This document shows, in pieces, positions 8,149-15,992 of a stretch of DNA of 64,000 nucleotides (positions are counted from its first letter, which is position 1; each line of letters starts with the position of its first letter). Where the stretch lies: contig NZ_JBGQOP010000010.1 of the NCBI RefSeq assembly GCF_052119705.1, positions 44,189-108,188 of the forward strand, given 5' to 3'. The position numbers and the translations under genes were made by a program. A model generated the notes under the pieces. It did no database searches. It had not been told where the DNA came from and worked only from the letters and a program-made list of their open reading frames with translations. The stretch comes from Oceanimonas sp052119705 (GTDB taxonomy: Bacteria > Pseudomonadota > Gammaproteobacteria > Enterobacterales > Aeromonadaceae).

Positions 8149-10098
8149 TTAAGAAACTTGACCACGCTCGGCAATCAGACGATCTACTACGGACGGATCC
8201 GCAAGTGTCGAGGTATCGCCCAAGGTATCCGTTTCGCCGGTGGCAATTTTACGCAAGATTCGACGCATGATTTTACCGGAGCGGGTTTTCGGTAAGCCTT
8301 CTGCCCAGTGAATAATATCCGGTGTGGCGATGGGGCCAATTTCTTTGCGCACCCAGTCCTTCACTTCTTTATGCAGCTCAGCGCTCGGCACTTCACCCTC
8401 GTTCAAGGTGATATAGGCATAAATGCCTTGACCTTTGATCTCGTGCGGCACACCCACAATCGCCGCTTCGGCAATCTTAGGGTGCGCCACTAATGCGGAT
8501 TCTATCTCGGCGGTACCCATGCGATGCCCTGATACGTTGAGTACATCGTCTACGCGACCGGTGATCCAGTAGTAACCGTCTTCGTCACGCTTAGCGCCGT
8601 CACCACAAAAGTAAGTGCCGGGGAAAGTAGAGAAGTAGGTTTGCTCGAAGCGGTCGTGATCCCCATAAATGGTGCGCATTTGGCCGGGCCAAGAATCGAG
8701 AATAACTAAGTTTCCTTCTACCGCGCCGTCTAGAATATTACCTTCGCCATCTACTATGGCGGGCTGCACACCAAAGAAGGGACGGGTGGCGGAGCCGGCT
8801 TTTAATGCCGTGGCACCGGGTAGCGGCGCAATTAAGATGCCGCCGGTTTCGGTTTGCCACCAAGTATCGACAATCGGGCAGCGATTATCGCCAATCACGC
8901 GGTAATACCATTCCCAGGCTTCTGGGTTAATGGGCTCACCGACCGAGCCTAAAATGCGCAAGCTCTTACGGCTAGTGCCTTCTACTGCTTCATTGCCTTT
9001 GGCCATAAAAGCGCGAATGGCGGTGGGTGCCGTATACAGAATATTGACTTGATGCTTATCAACAATTTCGCTCATGCGGCTGGTTTTCGGGTAGTTAGGA
9101 ATACCTTCAAACATTAAGGTAGTCGCACCATTAGCCAGCGGGCCATACAGAATATAAGAGTGACCGGTGACCCAGCCTACGTCTGCGGTGCACCAGTGCA
9201 CATCGCCGTCGTGATAATCGAAGATGTACTTAAAGGTCATGGCCGCATACACCAAGTAGCCGCCTGTGGTGTGCAATACGCCTTTTGGCGTGCCAGTGGA
9301 GCCCGAGGTATAGAGAATAAACAGCGGGTCTTCGGCGCTCATTTCTTCTGGCTCGCATACTGCATCCACTTGAGCTGCGGCTTCATGCCACCAGATATTG
9401 CGATCGCTATCCCAGGCAACATTGCCGCCGGTGCGCTGATAGACGATCACCTTGCAGTCTTTACTGACGCCGGGTTTAGTGAGTGCCGCATCTACGTTAG
9501 CTTTTAATGGCACGGTACGACCGCCGCGCAGTCCTTCATCGGCGGTGATCACCAATTTTGCGTTGGAGTCGATAATGCGGCTCGCCACCGCATCCGGTGA
9601 GAAACCACCAAATACCACAGAGTGCACGGCACCAATGCGGGCACAGGCCAGCATGGCCACGGCGGCTTCGACCACCATCGGCATATATAAGCTGACTACG
9701 TCGCCTTTTTTCACACCTTGGGCTTTTAAGACGTTGGCAAAACGACACACTTGCTCGTGCAGTTCACGATAAGTGACTTTTTTATCGTCATCAGGGCTGT
9801 CGCCTTCCCAGATAATGGCCACTTGATCGGCCTTGGTGGCAAGATGGCGGTCAATACAGTTGGCGGATAAGTTAAGAGTGCCGTCTTCAAACCACTTAAT
9901 GCTGACGTGGCCGGGATCATAGGAGGTATGTTTCACCTTGGTGTAGGGCTTGATCCAATCGAGGTTTTTACCTTGCTCGCCCCAAAATTTATCAGGATTT
10001 TCAATAGACTCTTTATACATGCGCAGGTAACCCGCATTGTCTATGTGGGCGTGCTCGGCAATGTCTGCCTTAATCGGATGAACCTTAACTTCACTCAT
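8149..10098 (-). CDS. acs: Acetyl-coenzyme A synthetase (AMP-forming)
   Basis: Acs activates acetate to acetyl-CoA through acetyl-AMP and lets the cell scavenge low acetate. The 649-residue product starts MSEVKVHPIKADIAEHAHID and carries the ATP-binding P-loop YTSGSTGTPKG, the adenylate-binding TWWQTETGG motif, and the C-terminal PKTRSGKIMRR lysine that is reversibly acetylated by Pat-type enzymes in relatives. An in-frame extension upstream to 10179 is unlikely because AAGGAGCGG stands at normal distance before the ATG at 10098. It is a single-gene unit with its own terminator. Confidence 0.97.
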   Translation of the reverse strand: MSEVKVHPIKADIAEHAHIDNAGYLRMYKESIENPDKFWGEQGKNLDWIKPYTKVKHTSYDPGHVSIKWFEDGTLNLSANCIDRHLATKADQVAIIWEGDSPDDDKKVTYRELHEQVCRFANVLKAQGVKKGDVVSLYMPMVVEAAVAMLACARIGAVHSVVFGGFSPDAVASRIIDSNAKLVITADEGLRGGRTVPLKANVDAALTKPGVSKDCKVIVYQRTGGNVAWDSDRNIWWHEAAAQVDAVCEPEEMSAEDPLFILYTSGSTGTPKGVLHTTGGYLVYAAMTFKYIFDYHDGDVHWCTADVGWVTGHSYILYGPLANGATTLMFEGIPNYPKTSRMSEIVDKHQVNILYTAPTAIRAFMAKGNEAVEGTSRKSLRILGSVGEPINPEAWEWYYRVIGDNRCPIVDTWWQTETGGILIAPLPGATALKAGSATRPFFGVQPAIVDGEGNILDGAVEGNLVILDSWPGQMRTIYGDHDRFEQTYFSTFPGTYFCGDGAKRDEDGYYWITGRVDDVLNVSGHRMGTAEIESALVAHPKIAEAAIVGVPHEIKGQGIYAYITLNEGEVPSAELHKEVKDWVRKEIGPIATPDIIHWAEGLPKTRSGKIMRRILRKIATGETDTLGDTSTLADPSVVDRLIAERGQVS

Positions 10099-10484
10099 TA
10101 TTCCGCTCCTTGGTGTAAAACCCGTAACCCCTAAGGTAAGACTTAAATTGAACAATACCAATTCATCAACACGGCTCAATAAATAGGGGGCAAAGCACGG
10201 GACAGTAAATTTGGGTTAATAGGCGCTATTAACTATTATGTAGCCTATTTGTAACCAATATGAACAAGGTGACGCAGATTGGCGCATCACTCAATTAGAC
10301 TTTTGGCTAGCCAGTGCTGAGATAATGACTAAGCGTGGCTTATTTTTAGCATATTCGACTGCTTTGGTCTGGCTTTTATTCAGTTAGGGTGGGGAAGTGG
10401 GCACCGACGCCGTTTTTTATTGCTCTGTTTATCGTTTTGTCTATTGCTCTGTCCAGTTATCGCTCACTCTGTCGGCTGATGCTG
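10099..10484. other. Intergenic region between yqaA-like gene and acs
   Basis: The left part of the upstream region of acs must include its promoter, but I could not assign CRP sites or promoter boxes with confidence. The remainder includes the 3' flank of the yqaA-like gene. No gene was found. Confidence 0.45.
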
Positions 10485-10916
10485 CTACAGCAACAATGCA
10501 TCCGTAAACCAGATGACGACGGCGTAGCGAGTTGCCTTACCGATAAACACCAACAGCGTAAACGGCAACAAGCGCACCTTCATCATGCCGGCAATAAAGG
10601 TCAGCGCATCGCCGCCCACGGGTGCCCAGGCCAATAATAAAGACCAGACGCCAAAGCGCTGAAAGCCGGCCTGCGCGCGGGCAAGCTGTTTATCCTTGAT
10701 GGGAAACCAGCGCTTATGACGATAATGCAGCAGGTATTTACCCAACCACCAGTTGACGATGGAGCCCAGAGTGTTGCCGACGCTCGCCAGCGCCCACAGC
10801 CACAAGGCGGCGTCTGGCTGGCGGGTAAGCACGGCGGCCAGCACTAATTCCGAATAAAAAGGCGCTATGGTGGCCGCCAGCACGCTGCTGGCAAACACAA
10901 TGAAGAAATCCAGCAT
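10485..10916 (-). CDS. yqaA: YqaA-like (DedA/SNARE-associated family) membrane protein
   Basis: YqaA proteins are small relatives of the DedA/VTT superfamily, thought to act in membrane lipid or proton-coupled transport; their exact role is unknown. The 143-residue product has four or five hydrophobic segments and the family features PFYSELVLAAVL, ASVGNTLGSIVNWWLGKYL and WAPVGGDALTFIAGMM. A GTG one codon upstream (10919) is possible; the ATG at 10916 is preferred because it overlaps the stop of the preceding gene as TGATG, a typical coupled start. It is the last gene of a five-gene minus-strand unit that includes an amidotransferase and an amidoligase. Confidence 0.85.
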   Translation of the reverse strand: MLDFFIVFASSVLAATIAPFYSELVLAAVLTRQPDAALWLWALASVGNTLGSIVNWWLGKYLLHYRHKRWFPIKDKQLARAQAGFQRFGVWSLLLAWAPVGGDALTFIAGMMKVRLLPFTLLVFIGKATRYAVVIWFTDALLL

Positions 10917-11605
10917 CACGGATACAGTCGCTCGGGAGGCGTGGTTTTGGCCAACTCAATTAAATGACGAAAAATAGCCCGTTGGTGCGACAGGTAGGGC
11001 AGGTATTCTGGGTGCCATTGCACGCCCAGAATGGCGTGATCACCCTGATATTCTATGGCTTGCACGAAACCGTCTAAATCTCGTGCTGTCACGTCAAGCC
11101 CAGCACCCAGTCGCTTAACTGCCTGATGATGCAGGCTGTTAATGCGCCAGTTCTTCTTATCCATAATGTGATGCAGTCGGCCTGCGCCTGTGCCCACCGC
11201 GGTTTTGCGGGGCAATAGGGTGCGGCGATTGGAGGTATGTTGCCGCTGAGGGCGAATATCGGCATGCAAAGAGCCCCCCAGCACTACATTAATAAGCTGG
11301 GCGCCGCGGCAAATACCCAACAGCGGCAGCTGTGTTTGCAGAGCATGCTCAATAAGCTCTATTTCAAATGCATCTCGCTTGGGGTCGGCAGGCGCGCGGC
11401 CGGTGTCTTCGCCATATAAAGCCGCATCTATGTCGTCTCCGCCACCAATAATCAGCCCCTGCAGCTTGTCTCTTTTATGAGGCCGAAAGGTGTTGGGTGT
11501 GAGGTGCAAGGCGCGGCCACCGGCCAGATGAATGGCCAGTCGAGTGGCCCACCAAGCCCAGGGGAGTTTGCTGTCGGGGCCGGTTACGCCAATTAGCGGA
11601 GCCAT
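10916..11605 (-). CDS. Class I glutamine amidotransferase / gamma-glutamyl hydrolase (peptidase C26) family
   Basis: The protein belongs to the family that includes PuuD, which cleaves gamma-glutamyl amides, and related glutaminases. In its 229 residues the nucleophile elbow GICRGAQLINV puts the catalytic cysteine at residue 99, and QWHPEY gives the His198-Glu200 pair, so the triad is complete. The oxyanion segment IIGGGDDIDAALY is also present. It overlaps the upstream amidoligase gene by 13 bp and the downstream yqaA-like gene by one to four bp; AAGG precedes the ATG by seven bases. The context suggests that it either removes a gamma-glutamyl group or hydrolyses the amide made by the amidoligase. 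Substrate unknown. Confidence 0.88.
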   Translation of the reverse strand: MAPLIGVTGPDSKLPWAWWATRLAIHLAGGRALHLTPNTFRPHKRDKLQGLIIGGGDDIDAALYGEDTGRAPADPKRDAFEIELIEHALQTQLPLLGICRGAQLINVVLGGSLHADIRPQRQHTSNRRTLLPRKTAVGTGAGRLHHIMDKKNWRINSLHHQAVKRLGAGLDVTARDLDGFVQAIEYQGDHAILGVQWHPEYLPYLSHQRAIFRHLIELAKTTPPERLYP

Positions 11606-12561
11606 TGCGTGACCTTATGCTTCCAGGGGTTTAAAAAGTCTGGCGTGATATTGTCGAGATGCTCGGCATAGTGTTGGCATACTTGGGCCAGTAGGTGTTC
11701 ATCATTGGCCAGGGCTTCAACCTGCAGCCAACCACGCCAGGCATGATCGAGTGACCAGTGGGGGTTATCGATATCCGAATTGGGCAGCCGATAGTGCAGC
11801 GTGGGCCGCTTGTTGACCTTGTCGTCCTGCACGGCTTTTTGTACCAGAGCTTCGTCATGCCAGGCCAGCATGGGTAATAAGTCGAGCGAGCGATTACGGC
11901 TGGGGTTGGCTAATAGATAGTCGGCACTAAAAGCGGGCAATGAGGGCCAGTAATGAGCGTCGATCACTCGGCGGCTGTACTCTTTGCTAAAGGCGCGAAT
12001 ATAGGGAGAGATCTTACGGGCTGCCACTATGTCTTCGTGCTCTTCCAGCCAGTCGTGTAGGCATAAATAGGCCTTGAAATAGCGCAACAGAGTATGGCTG
12101 TCGGTGTTGGGCAGCTCGGGGTTCAGGTGCAGACCAAAGGCATAGTGCAGGGCATGGCGGGTACCTTTGGCGCCGGCCAGCCTCAGGCGTTCAAACAAGG
12201 GCATTAAAGAAACCAGTTGCGACAGCGGCAAGGGAGGGGTGACCAATTCGAGTGGCACCAGCTGAAAGGCCAGAGTGCCCAACAGTTCGGTGGCTGCCTG
12301 CTCAAGCTCGCCGGGCGGTTGCTTGAGTTGTTCTCGCGCCAGTCGCTTCAGATAATCGAAGTCCAGCTCGGCGCGAAAGGTGCCCAGTGACGTATTTATA
12401 TCTATTTCGTATTCAGACCGTCGGTGCAAGGTACCGTCAAGTTGATCGGCTACCAGCTCGGCCAAGTAGGGCAGAGGCAGGCCGTTTAGCTCAAGTTCAA
12501 CGCCAAGACGTCGCTCAACGCCCGCGGCAGTAAGACAGTGTTCGGGTAAGCTAAGGGCCAT
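11593..12561 (-). CDS. Putative amidoligase (glutamine-synthetase-like fold)
   Basis: This 322-residue protein resembles the Amidoligase_2 family (PF12224), predicted ATP-dependent enzymes that join a carboxylate to an amine. Signatures seen: GVELELNG near residue 20 with paired acidic residues, ELVTPPLPLSQL near 105, HYAFGLHLNPEL near 140 with the metal/nucleotide-type histidine, and NRSLDLLPMLAW near 225. These correspond to the conserved acidic, His and Asn/Arg positions of this fold. The ATG at 12561 is chosen over a GTG at 12567 because that GTG lies inside the GGAG ribosome binding site. The next gene, a glutamine amidotransferase, starts within its last codons. Its natural product or protein substrate is not known. 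Confidence 0.8.
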   Translation of the reverse strand: MALSLPEHCLTAAGVERRLGVELELNGLPLPYLAELVADQLDGTLHRRSEYEIDINTSLGTFRAELDFDYLKRLAREQLKQPPGELEQAATELLGTLAFQLVPLELVTPPLPLSQLVSLMPLFERLRLAGAKGTRHALHYAFGLHLNPELPNTDSHTLLRYFKAYLCLHDWLEEHEDIVAARKISPYIRAFSKEYSRRVIDAHYWPSLPAFSADYLLANPSRNRSLDLLPMLAWHDEALVQKAVQDDKVNKRPTLHYRLPNSDIDNPHWSLDHAWRGWLQVEALANDEHLLAQVCQHYAEHLDNITPDFLNPWKHKVTQWLR

Positions 12562-12576
12562 GCACACTCCTGTTGA

Positions 12577-12924
12577 TTATCTGGGTTGTTGCCACCAGTA
12601 AACCATAAAGCCAATCCAGCTTAATGCCAATAGCGCCCAGGGCAGCCAAGACTTGCCCGCCGCTGGGGGCTGTGCCTGAGTGTTCTGCTCGTCAGCCTGG
12701 GGCTGGAGCTGTTCGCGGCTGCGCTGTTTTTTTGCCTTGTCGGCGGCGCGCGCTTTAGCTTTTTGCTGCTTCTTATATTCGTCTATGCCTTTTTGCACGC
12801 CTTGGGCAATTAAGCGGGTTTGCTCTTTGGTTTGGCCGGGCTTTTGTGTGGCCTTGGCCACGCGCTCGGCTTCGGCCGCAGTTTCGGGCGATGGACGGTT
12901 TTTAGTGTGTTTCGGCTGATTCAT
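12577..12924 (-). CDS. DUF2956 family membrane-anchored protein
   Basis: The 115-residue product has a highly charged Lys/Gln/Ala-rich N-terminal part (about residues 1-85, probably helical and in the cytoplasm) and one C-terminal membrane helix (SWLPWALLALSWIGFMVYWW) with a very short tail. The N-terminal pattern NRPSPETAAEAERVAKATQ-PGQTKEQTRLIAQG is typical of DUF2956 proteins of Vibrio, Shewanella and Aeromonas. Function unknown. Its ATG overlaps the stop of the upstream TorD-like gene (TAATG), indicating translational coupling, and the amidoligase gene begins 15 bp downstream. Confidence 0.82.
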   Translation of the reverse strand: MNQPKHTKNRPSPETAAEAERVAKATQKPGQTKEQTRLIAQGVQKGIDEYKKQQKAKARAADKAKKQRSREQLQPQADEQNTQAQPPAAGKSWLPWALLALSWIGFMVYWWQQPR

Positions 12925-13544
12925 TAAGGCGCCACATTATTTAAATAATGAATATCCATGCTAAACACGGCTAATAGCAATTGGGTGGCGCTTTGATAAA
13001 AACCAAAAGGATCGTTTTTAGCGCAGGCCTCGACTAATTCTGGCAACCAAGTCAGCATCAGCTCATTGGCTAACTCTCTTTGCTGGTCGAGCAAGCCAAT
13101 ACGCTGTTCATCGGTTTGCGCTTGTGTAGCAGCTAGCGCTAGGCTTGCCATCATTTCTAGCTGATTACAGACATTGAGCGGGTCATCATCCTTGAGTTGC
13201 GTGCCGTGTTGATGCAACAAAATACTCATTAAAAACAATGACTCTTGAGAAGGCTGAGTAAAAGAGGAGGTGTCGAGCAAACCTTGTTCAACAAACAAGC
13301 GTTGATAATGGCCGTTAAGTTGCTTTTCTGGCTCATTCAGCGCTAACACCAAGCCGGCTTGCTGGCGAAAAGCTTCGGCGGCGTCATGCAAAGGGTCGAG
13401 TGTGGCCAGGCTAGTTAAGAAGGCGTGCATGTCGTAGCCGCTAAATTCCTGCAGCTCTTCGCTGGTTAAGGGCGCCGACAATAATGCGGTAAACCAATGA
13501 TAAAGCTCGGCGCGGCGTTGTGACGTCACGATGAAGTCTTGCAT
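12924..13544 (-). CDS. TorD/DmsD family molecular chaperone
   Basis: Members of this all-helical family bind twin-arginine signal peptides and help load molybdenum cofactor into reductases such as TorA or DmsA. The 206-residue product has the family's general pattern, with LNGHYQRLFVEQGLL in the middle and a helical C-terminal half. The start at 13544 (MQDFIVTSQRR) follows GGGAGGA and is preferred over an upstream in-frame start at 13577. No molybdoenzyme gene lies within the window, so its client is unknown. It is the first gene of the amidoligase unit and divergent from glyA. Confidence 0.85.
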   Translation of the reverse strand: MQDFIVTSQRRAELYHWFTALLSAPLTSEELQEFSGYDMHAFLTSLATLDPLHDAAEAFRQQAGLVLALNEPEKQLNGHYQRLFVEQGLLDTSSFTQPSQESLFLMSILLHQHGTQLKDDDPLNVCNQLEMMASLALAATQAQTDEQRIGLLDQQRELANELMLTWLPELVEACAKNDPFGFYQSATQLLLAVFSMDIHYLNNVAP

Positions 13545-13844
13545 ATTCCTCCCAAGTGGCGGCCAGTAGCCGCTCAATGCCGTTAGCTCGGCTAAAAAGC
13601 CTCTATTCTATCGGCTTTAACGCGCAGATCTACCCTGAAACACAGTAATAACTTGTAGATAAACAAAAACATAAACAAAAAGATAAATAAAAATTCGCCG
13701 GTCAGCGTTAATAATTATTTAAGGTAAAGATAAATAAGTCTGGCTAACCCCGCGCGTAGGGCTAGGCCACACAGCCCCTACAGGGTAAACTGATGGGAAA
13801 ATTTAACAGAACCTTTTATATCCCCCCATGCGTCAGGAGAGACA

Positions 13845-15098
13845 ATGTTAAAGCGTGACATGAATATCGCCGATTACGATCCCCAGTTGTGGCAAGCCAT
13901 GTGTGATGAAACTCAGCGTCAAGAAGAGCATATTGAGTTAATCGCTTCAGAAAACTACACCAGCCCGCGCGTAATGGAAGCACAAGGCTCACAGCTCACC
14001 AATAAATATGCCGAAGGCTACCCTGGTAAGCGCTTCTACGGCGGCTGTGAATACGTAGATATCGCCGAGCAGTTGGCGATTGATCGTGCTAAAGAATTGT
14101 TTGGTGCTACCTATGCCAACGTGCAACCACATTCTGGCTCACAAGCTAACTCTGCGGTATTTATGGCGCTGGTAAAGCCAGGTGACACCGTAATGGGCAT
14201 GAACTTGGCTCACGGCGGCCACTTGACCCACGGCTCTCCTGCCAACTTCTCTGGCAAAATGTACAACATCATTCCTTACGGCATCAACGAAGCCGGCGTT
14301 ATCGACTACGAAGAAATGGAACGCTTAGCCATTGAGCACAAGCCGAAGATGATCATCGGTGGTTTCTCTGCGTTTTCTGGTATCGTTGATTGGGCGCGCA
14401 TGCGTGAGATCGCCGATAAAATTGGCGCTTGGTTTATGGTTGATATGGCCCACGTTGCCGGCTTGATTGCCACCGGTCACTACCCAAGCCCGATTAAGCA
14501 TGCCCACGTCGTTACCACTACCACCCATAAAACGCTGGCAGGCCCACGCGGCGGTTTGATTTTATCGGCCGAAAACGACGAAGATCTGGAGAAGAAGCTG
14601 AATTCAGCTGTCTTCCCTGGTGGCCAAGGCGGCCCCCTGATGCACGTGATCGCCGGCAAAGCCGTGGCCTTTAAAGAAGCCATGGAGCCTGAATTCAAAG
14701 TTTACCAAGGCCAAGTATTGAAAAATGCCCAAGCCATGGCCGATGAATTCATCAAGCGCGGTTATAAAGTGGTTTCAGGTGGCACTTACAACCATTTGTT
14801 CTTGCTCGATTTAATCGACAAAGACATTACTGGTAAAGATGCAGACGCCGCTTTGGGCAAAGCCTTCATCACGGTAAACAAAAACTCAGTACCTAACGAT
14901 CCTCGCTCACCTTTTGTGACTTCAGGTATTCGTATCGGTACACCTGCGGTCACTCGTCGTGGTTTTAACGAAGCCGACGTGCGCCAGTTAGCCGGTTGGA
15001 TTTGTGATGTGTTAGATAACATCAACGACGATGCCGTCATTGCTTCTGTTAAAGAGCAAGTGCAAGACATCTGCCGTCGTCATCCTGTTTACGCTTAA
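13845..15098 (+). CDS. glyA: Serine hydroxymethyltransferase
   Basis: GlyA converts serine and tetrahydrofolate to glycine and methylenetetrahydrofolate, the main one-carbon source. The 417-residue protein is full length. The PLP lysine is K229 in VVTTTTHKTLAGPRGG, the same number as in E. coli, and ASENYTS and FYGGCEYVD are the substrate and cofactor segments. CAGGAGAG precedes the ATG. It is followed by a strong terminator and lies upstream of nrdR, the common gammaproteobacterial order. An imperfect hairpin at 13756-13781 sits in the leader. Confidence 0.98.
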   Translation: MLKRDMNIADYDPQLWQAMCDETQRQEEHIELIASENYTSPRVMEAQGSQLTNKYAEGYPGKRFYGGCEYVDIAEQLAIDRAKELFGATYANVQPHSGSQANSAVFMALVKPGDTVMGMNLAHGGHLTHGSPANFSGKMYNIIPYGINEAGVIDYEEMERLAIEHKPKMIIGGFSAFSGIVDWARMREIADKIGAWFMVDMAHVAGLIATGHYPSPIKHAHVVTTTTHKTLAGPRGGLILSAENDEDLEKKLNSAVFPGGQGGPLMHVIAGKAVAFKEAMEPEFKVYQGQVLKNAQAMADEFIKRGYKVVSGGTYNHLFLLDLIDKDITGKDADAALGKAFITVNKNSVPNDPRSPFVTSGIRIGTPAVTRRGFNEADVRQLAGWICDVLDNINDDAVIASVKEQVQDICRRHPVYA

Positions 15099-15135
15099 TT
15101 GCCTAAGCTCGATAGATTAGCTAGATGCTGACAGC

Positions 15136-15162
15136 AAACGGGACCCTAGGGTCCCGTTTTTG
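15136..15162 (+). terminator. Rho-independent terminator of glyA
   Basis: The palindrome AAACGGGACCCT/AGGGTCCCGTTT at 15136-15159 is perfect over 12 bp and is followed by a T run on the plus strand. It lies 38 bp past the glyA stop. Confidence 0.92.
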
Positions 15163-15542
15163 TTTGGTTAAGTGTAAAGGGTTAAGGGCAAAGAGGACGA
15201 CACACACCCAAAAACTAAACCTAGAACCATTTTTGCCACGGAATCCACGGAAACCACGGACGTAGTTCACAAGCGACAAGAGCCAAAGATATTTTATGGT
15301 AAGAGCTTGCTCTCTGATGATGAGGCGTTTGGCTCTTACTATTAATCGTTTTATCTCAGCTTTGACCTTTTTAGATCTGATCACTATTTTTCCGTGTATT
15401 CAGTGGCAAATAGTCTTAAGGCTCTAGGTATTAGGTGTTTGCTCCTCACACTTTACGCTTCACCCCTCACGCGCCCTAAGCCACTGGCAATCTTAAGTCC
15501 GCTTATTTACACTGAAGACCGAATTTAGCTTAGGGAGTCGCT
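15163..15542. other. Intergenic region between glyA and nrdR with a repeat copy
   Basis: Most of it is the inverted-repeat element at 15231-15409. A run CTCCTCACACTTTACGC at 15442-15458 followed by CACCCCTCACGCGCCC belongs to the GTGAGGCG-type outer module seen at other gene ends. The nrdR promoter must lie here or after it. Confidence 0.6.
15231..15409. repeat. Dispersed inverted-repeat element, copy A
   Basis: The left arm starts GCCACGGAATCCACGG (15235) and continues ACCACGGA; the right arm is TTTTTCCGTGTATTCAGTGGC (about 15388-15407), imperfectly complementary. The interior contains TATGGTAAGAGC (15295) and GGCTCTTAC (15331), a second inner pair, and AGATCTGATCACTATTTT near the right arm. 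Copy D at 62520-62714 has the same interior landmarks, which shows that these are copies of one element. Confidence 0.8.
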
Positions 15543-15992
15543 ATGCATTGTCCCTTTTGTCAAGCCACCGACACTAAGGTGATTGACTCACGCTTAGTGG
15601 GTGAAGGTTTACAGGTGCGCCGTCGCCGCGAGTGCCTCGCCTGTAAAGAGCGTTTTACTACCTTTGAAACCGCCGAATTGGTCATGCCGCGCATTATTAA
15701 AAGTAACGGTATTCGCGAGCCTTTTAATGAAGCTAAATTAGAAGCCGGCATGCAGCGGGCGTTAGAAAAACGTCCGGTAAGCATAGAAGCCATAGAGCAG
15801 TCGGTGCTGCGCATTATGTCGCAACTGCGGGCCACGGGTGAGCGCGAAGTAAAGTCCGAGCTGATCGGTAATTTGGTGATGGAAGAGCTGAAGCTGCTGG
15901 ATAAGGTGGCTTACATTCGCTTTGCCTCTGTGTATCGCTGCTTTGAAGACTTACGCGAATTTGGTGAAGAAATCGCCCGCTTGGAGCAATAA
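15543..15992 (+). CDS. nrdR: Transcriptional repressor NrdR
   Basis: NrdR senses ATP and dATP and represses ribonucleotide reductase operons. The 149-residue protein has the N-terminal zinc ribbon with Cys3, Cys6, Cys31 and Cys34 (MHCPFC and CLACKERF) followed by an ATP-cone domain (about residues 49-139, with RIIKSNGIREPFNEAKLEAGM). TTAGGGAG precedes the ATG. It directly joins ribD, whose GTG begins right after the nrdR stop. Confidence 0.97.
   Translation: MHCPFCQATDTKVIDSRLVGEGLQVRRRRECLACKERFTTFETAELVMPRIIKSNGIREPFNEAKLEAGMQRALEKRPVSIEAIEQSVLRIMSQLRATGEREVKSELIGNLVMEELKLLDKVAYIRFASVYRCFEDLREFGEEIARLEQ

Noticed and set aside
10389..10637. Plus-strand frame opposite the yqaA-like gene
   Set aside because: Antisense to a recognisable gene, with no ribosome binding site.
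13756..13781. Hairpin in the glyA leader as a riboswitch
   Set aside because: It is a short imperfect stem (GTAGGGCT and AGCCCCTAC) with no aptamer-like surroundings; probably a chance or repeat-derived dyad.
15121..15384. Minus-strand frame of 87 codons after glyA
   Set aside because: It covers the glyA terminator and repeat copy A, has no good ribosome binding site and its basic, repetitive sequence reflects the repeat.
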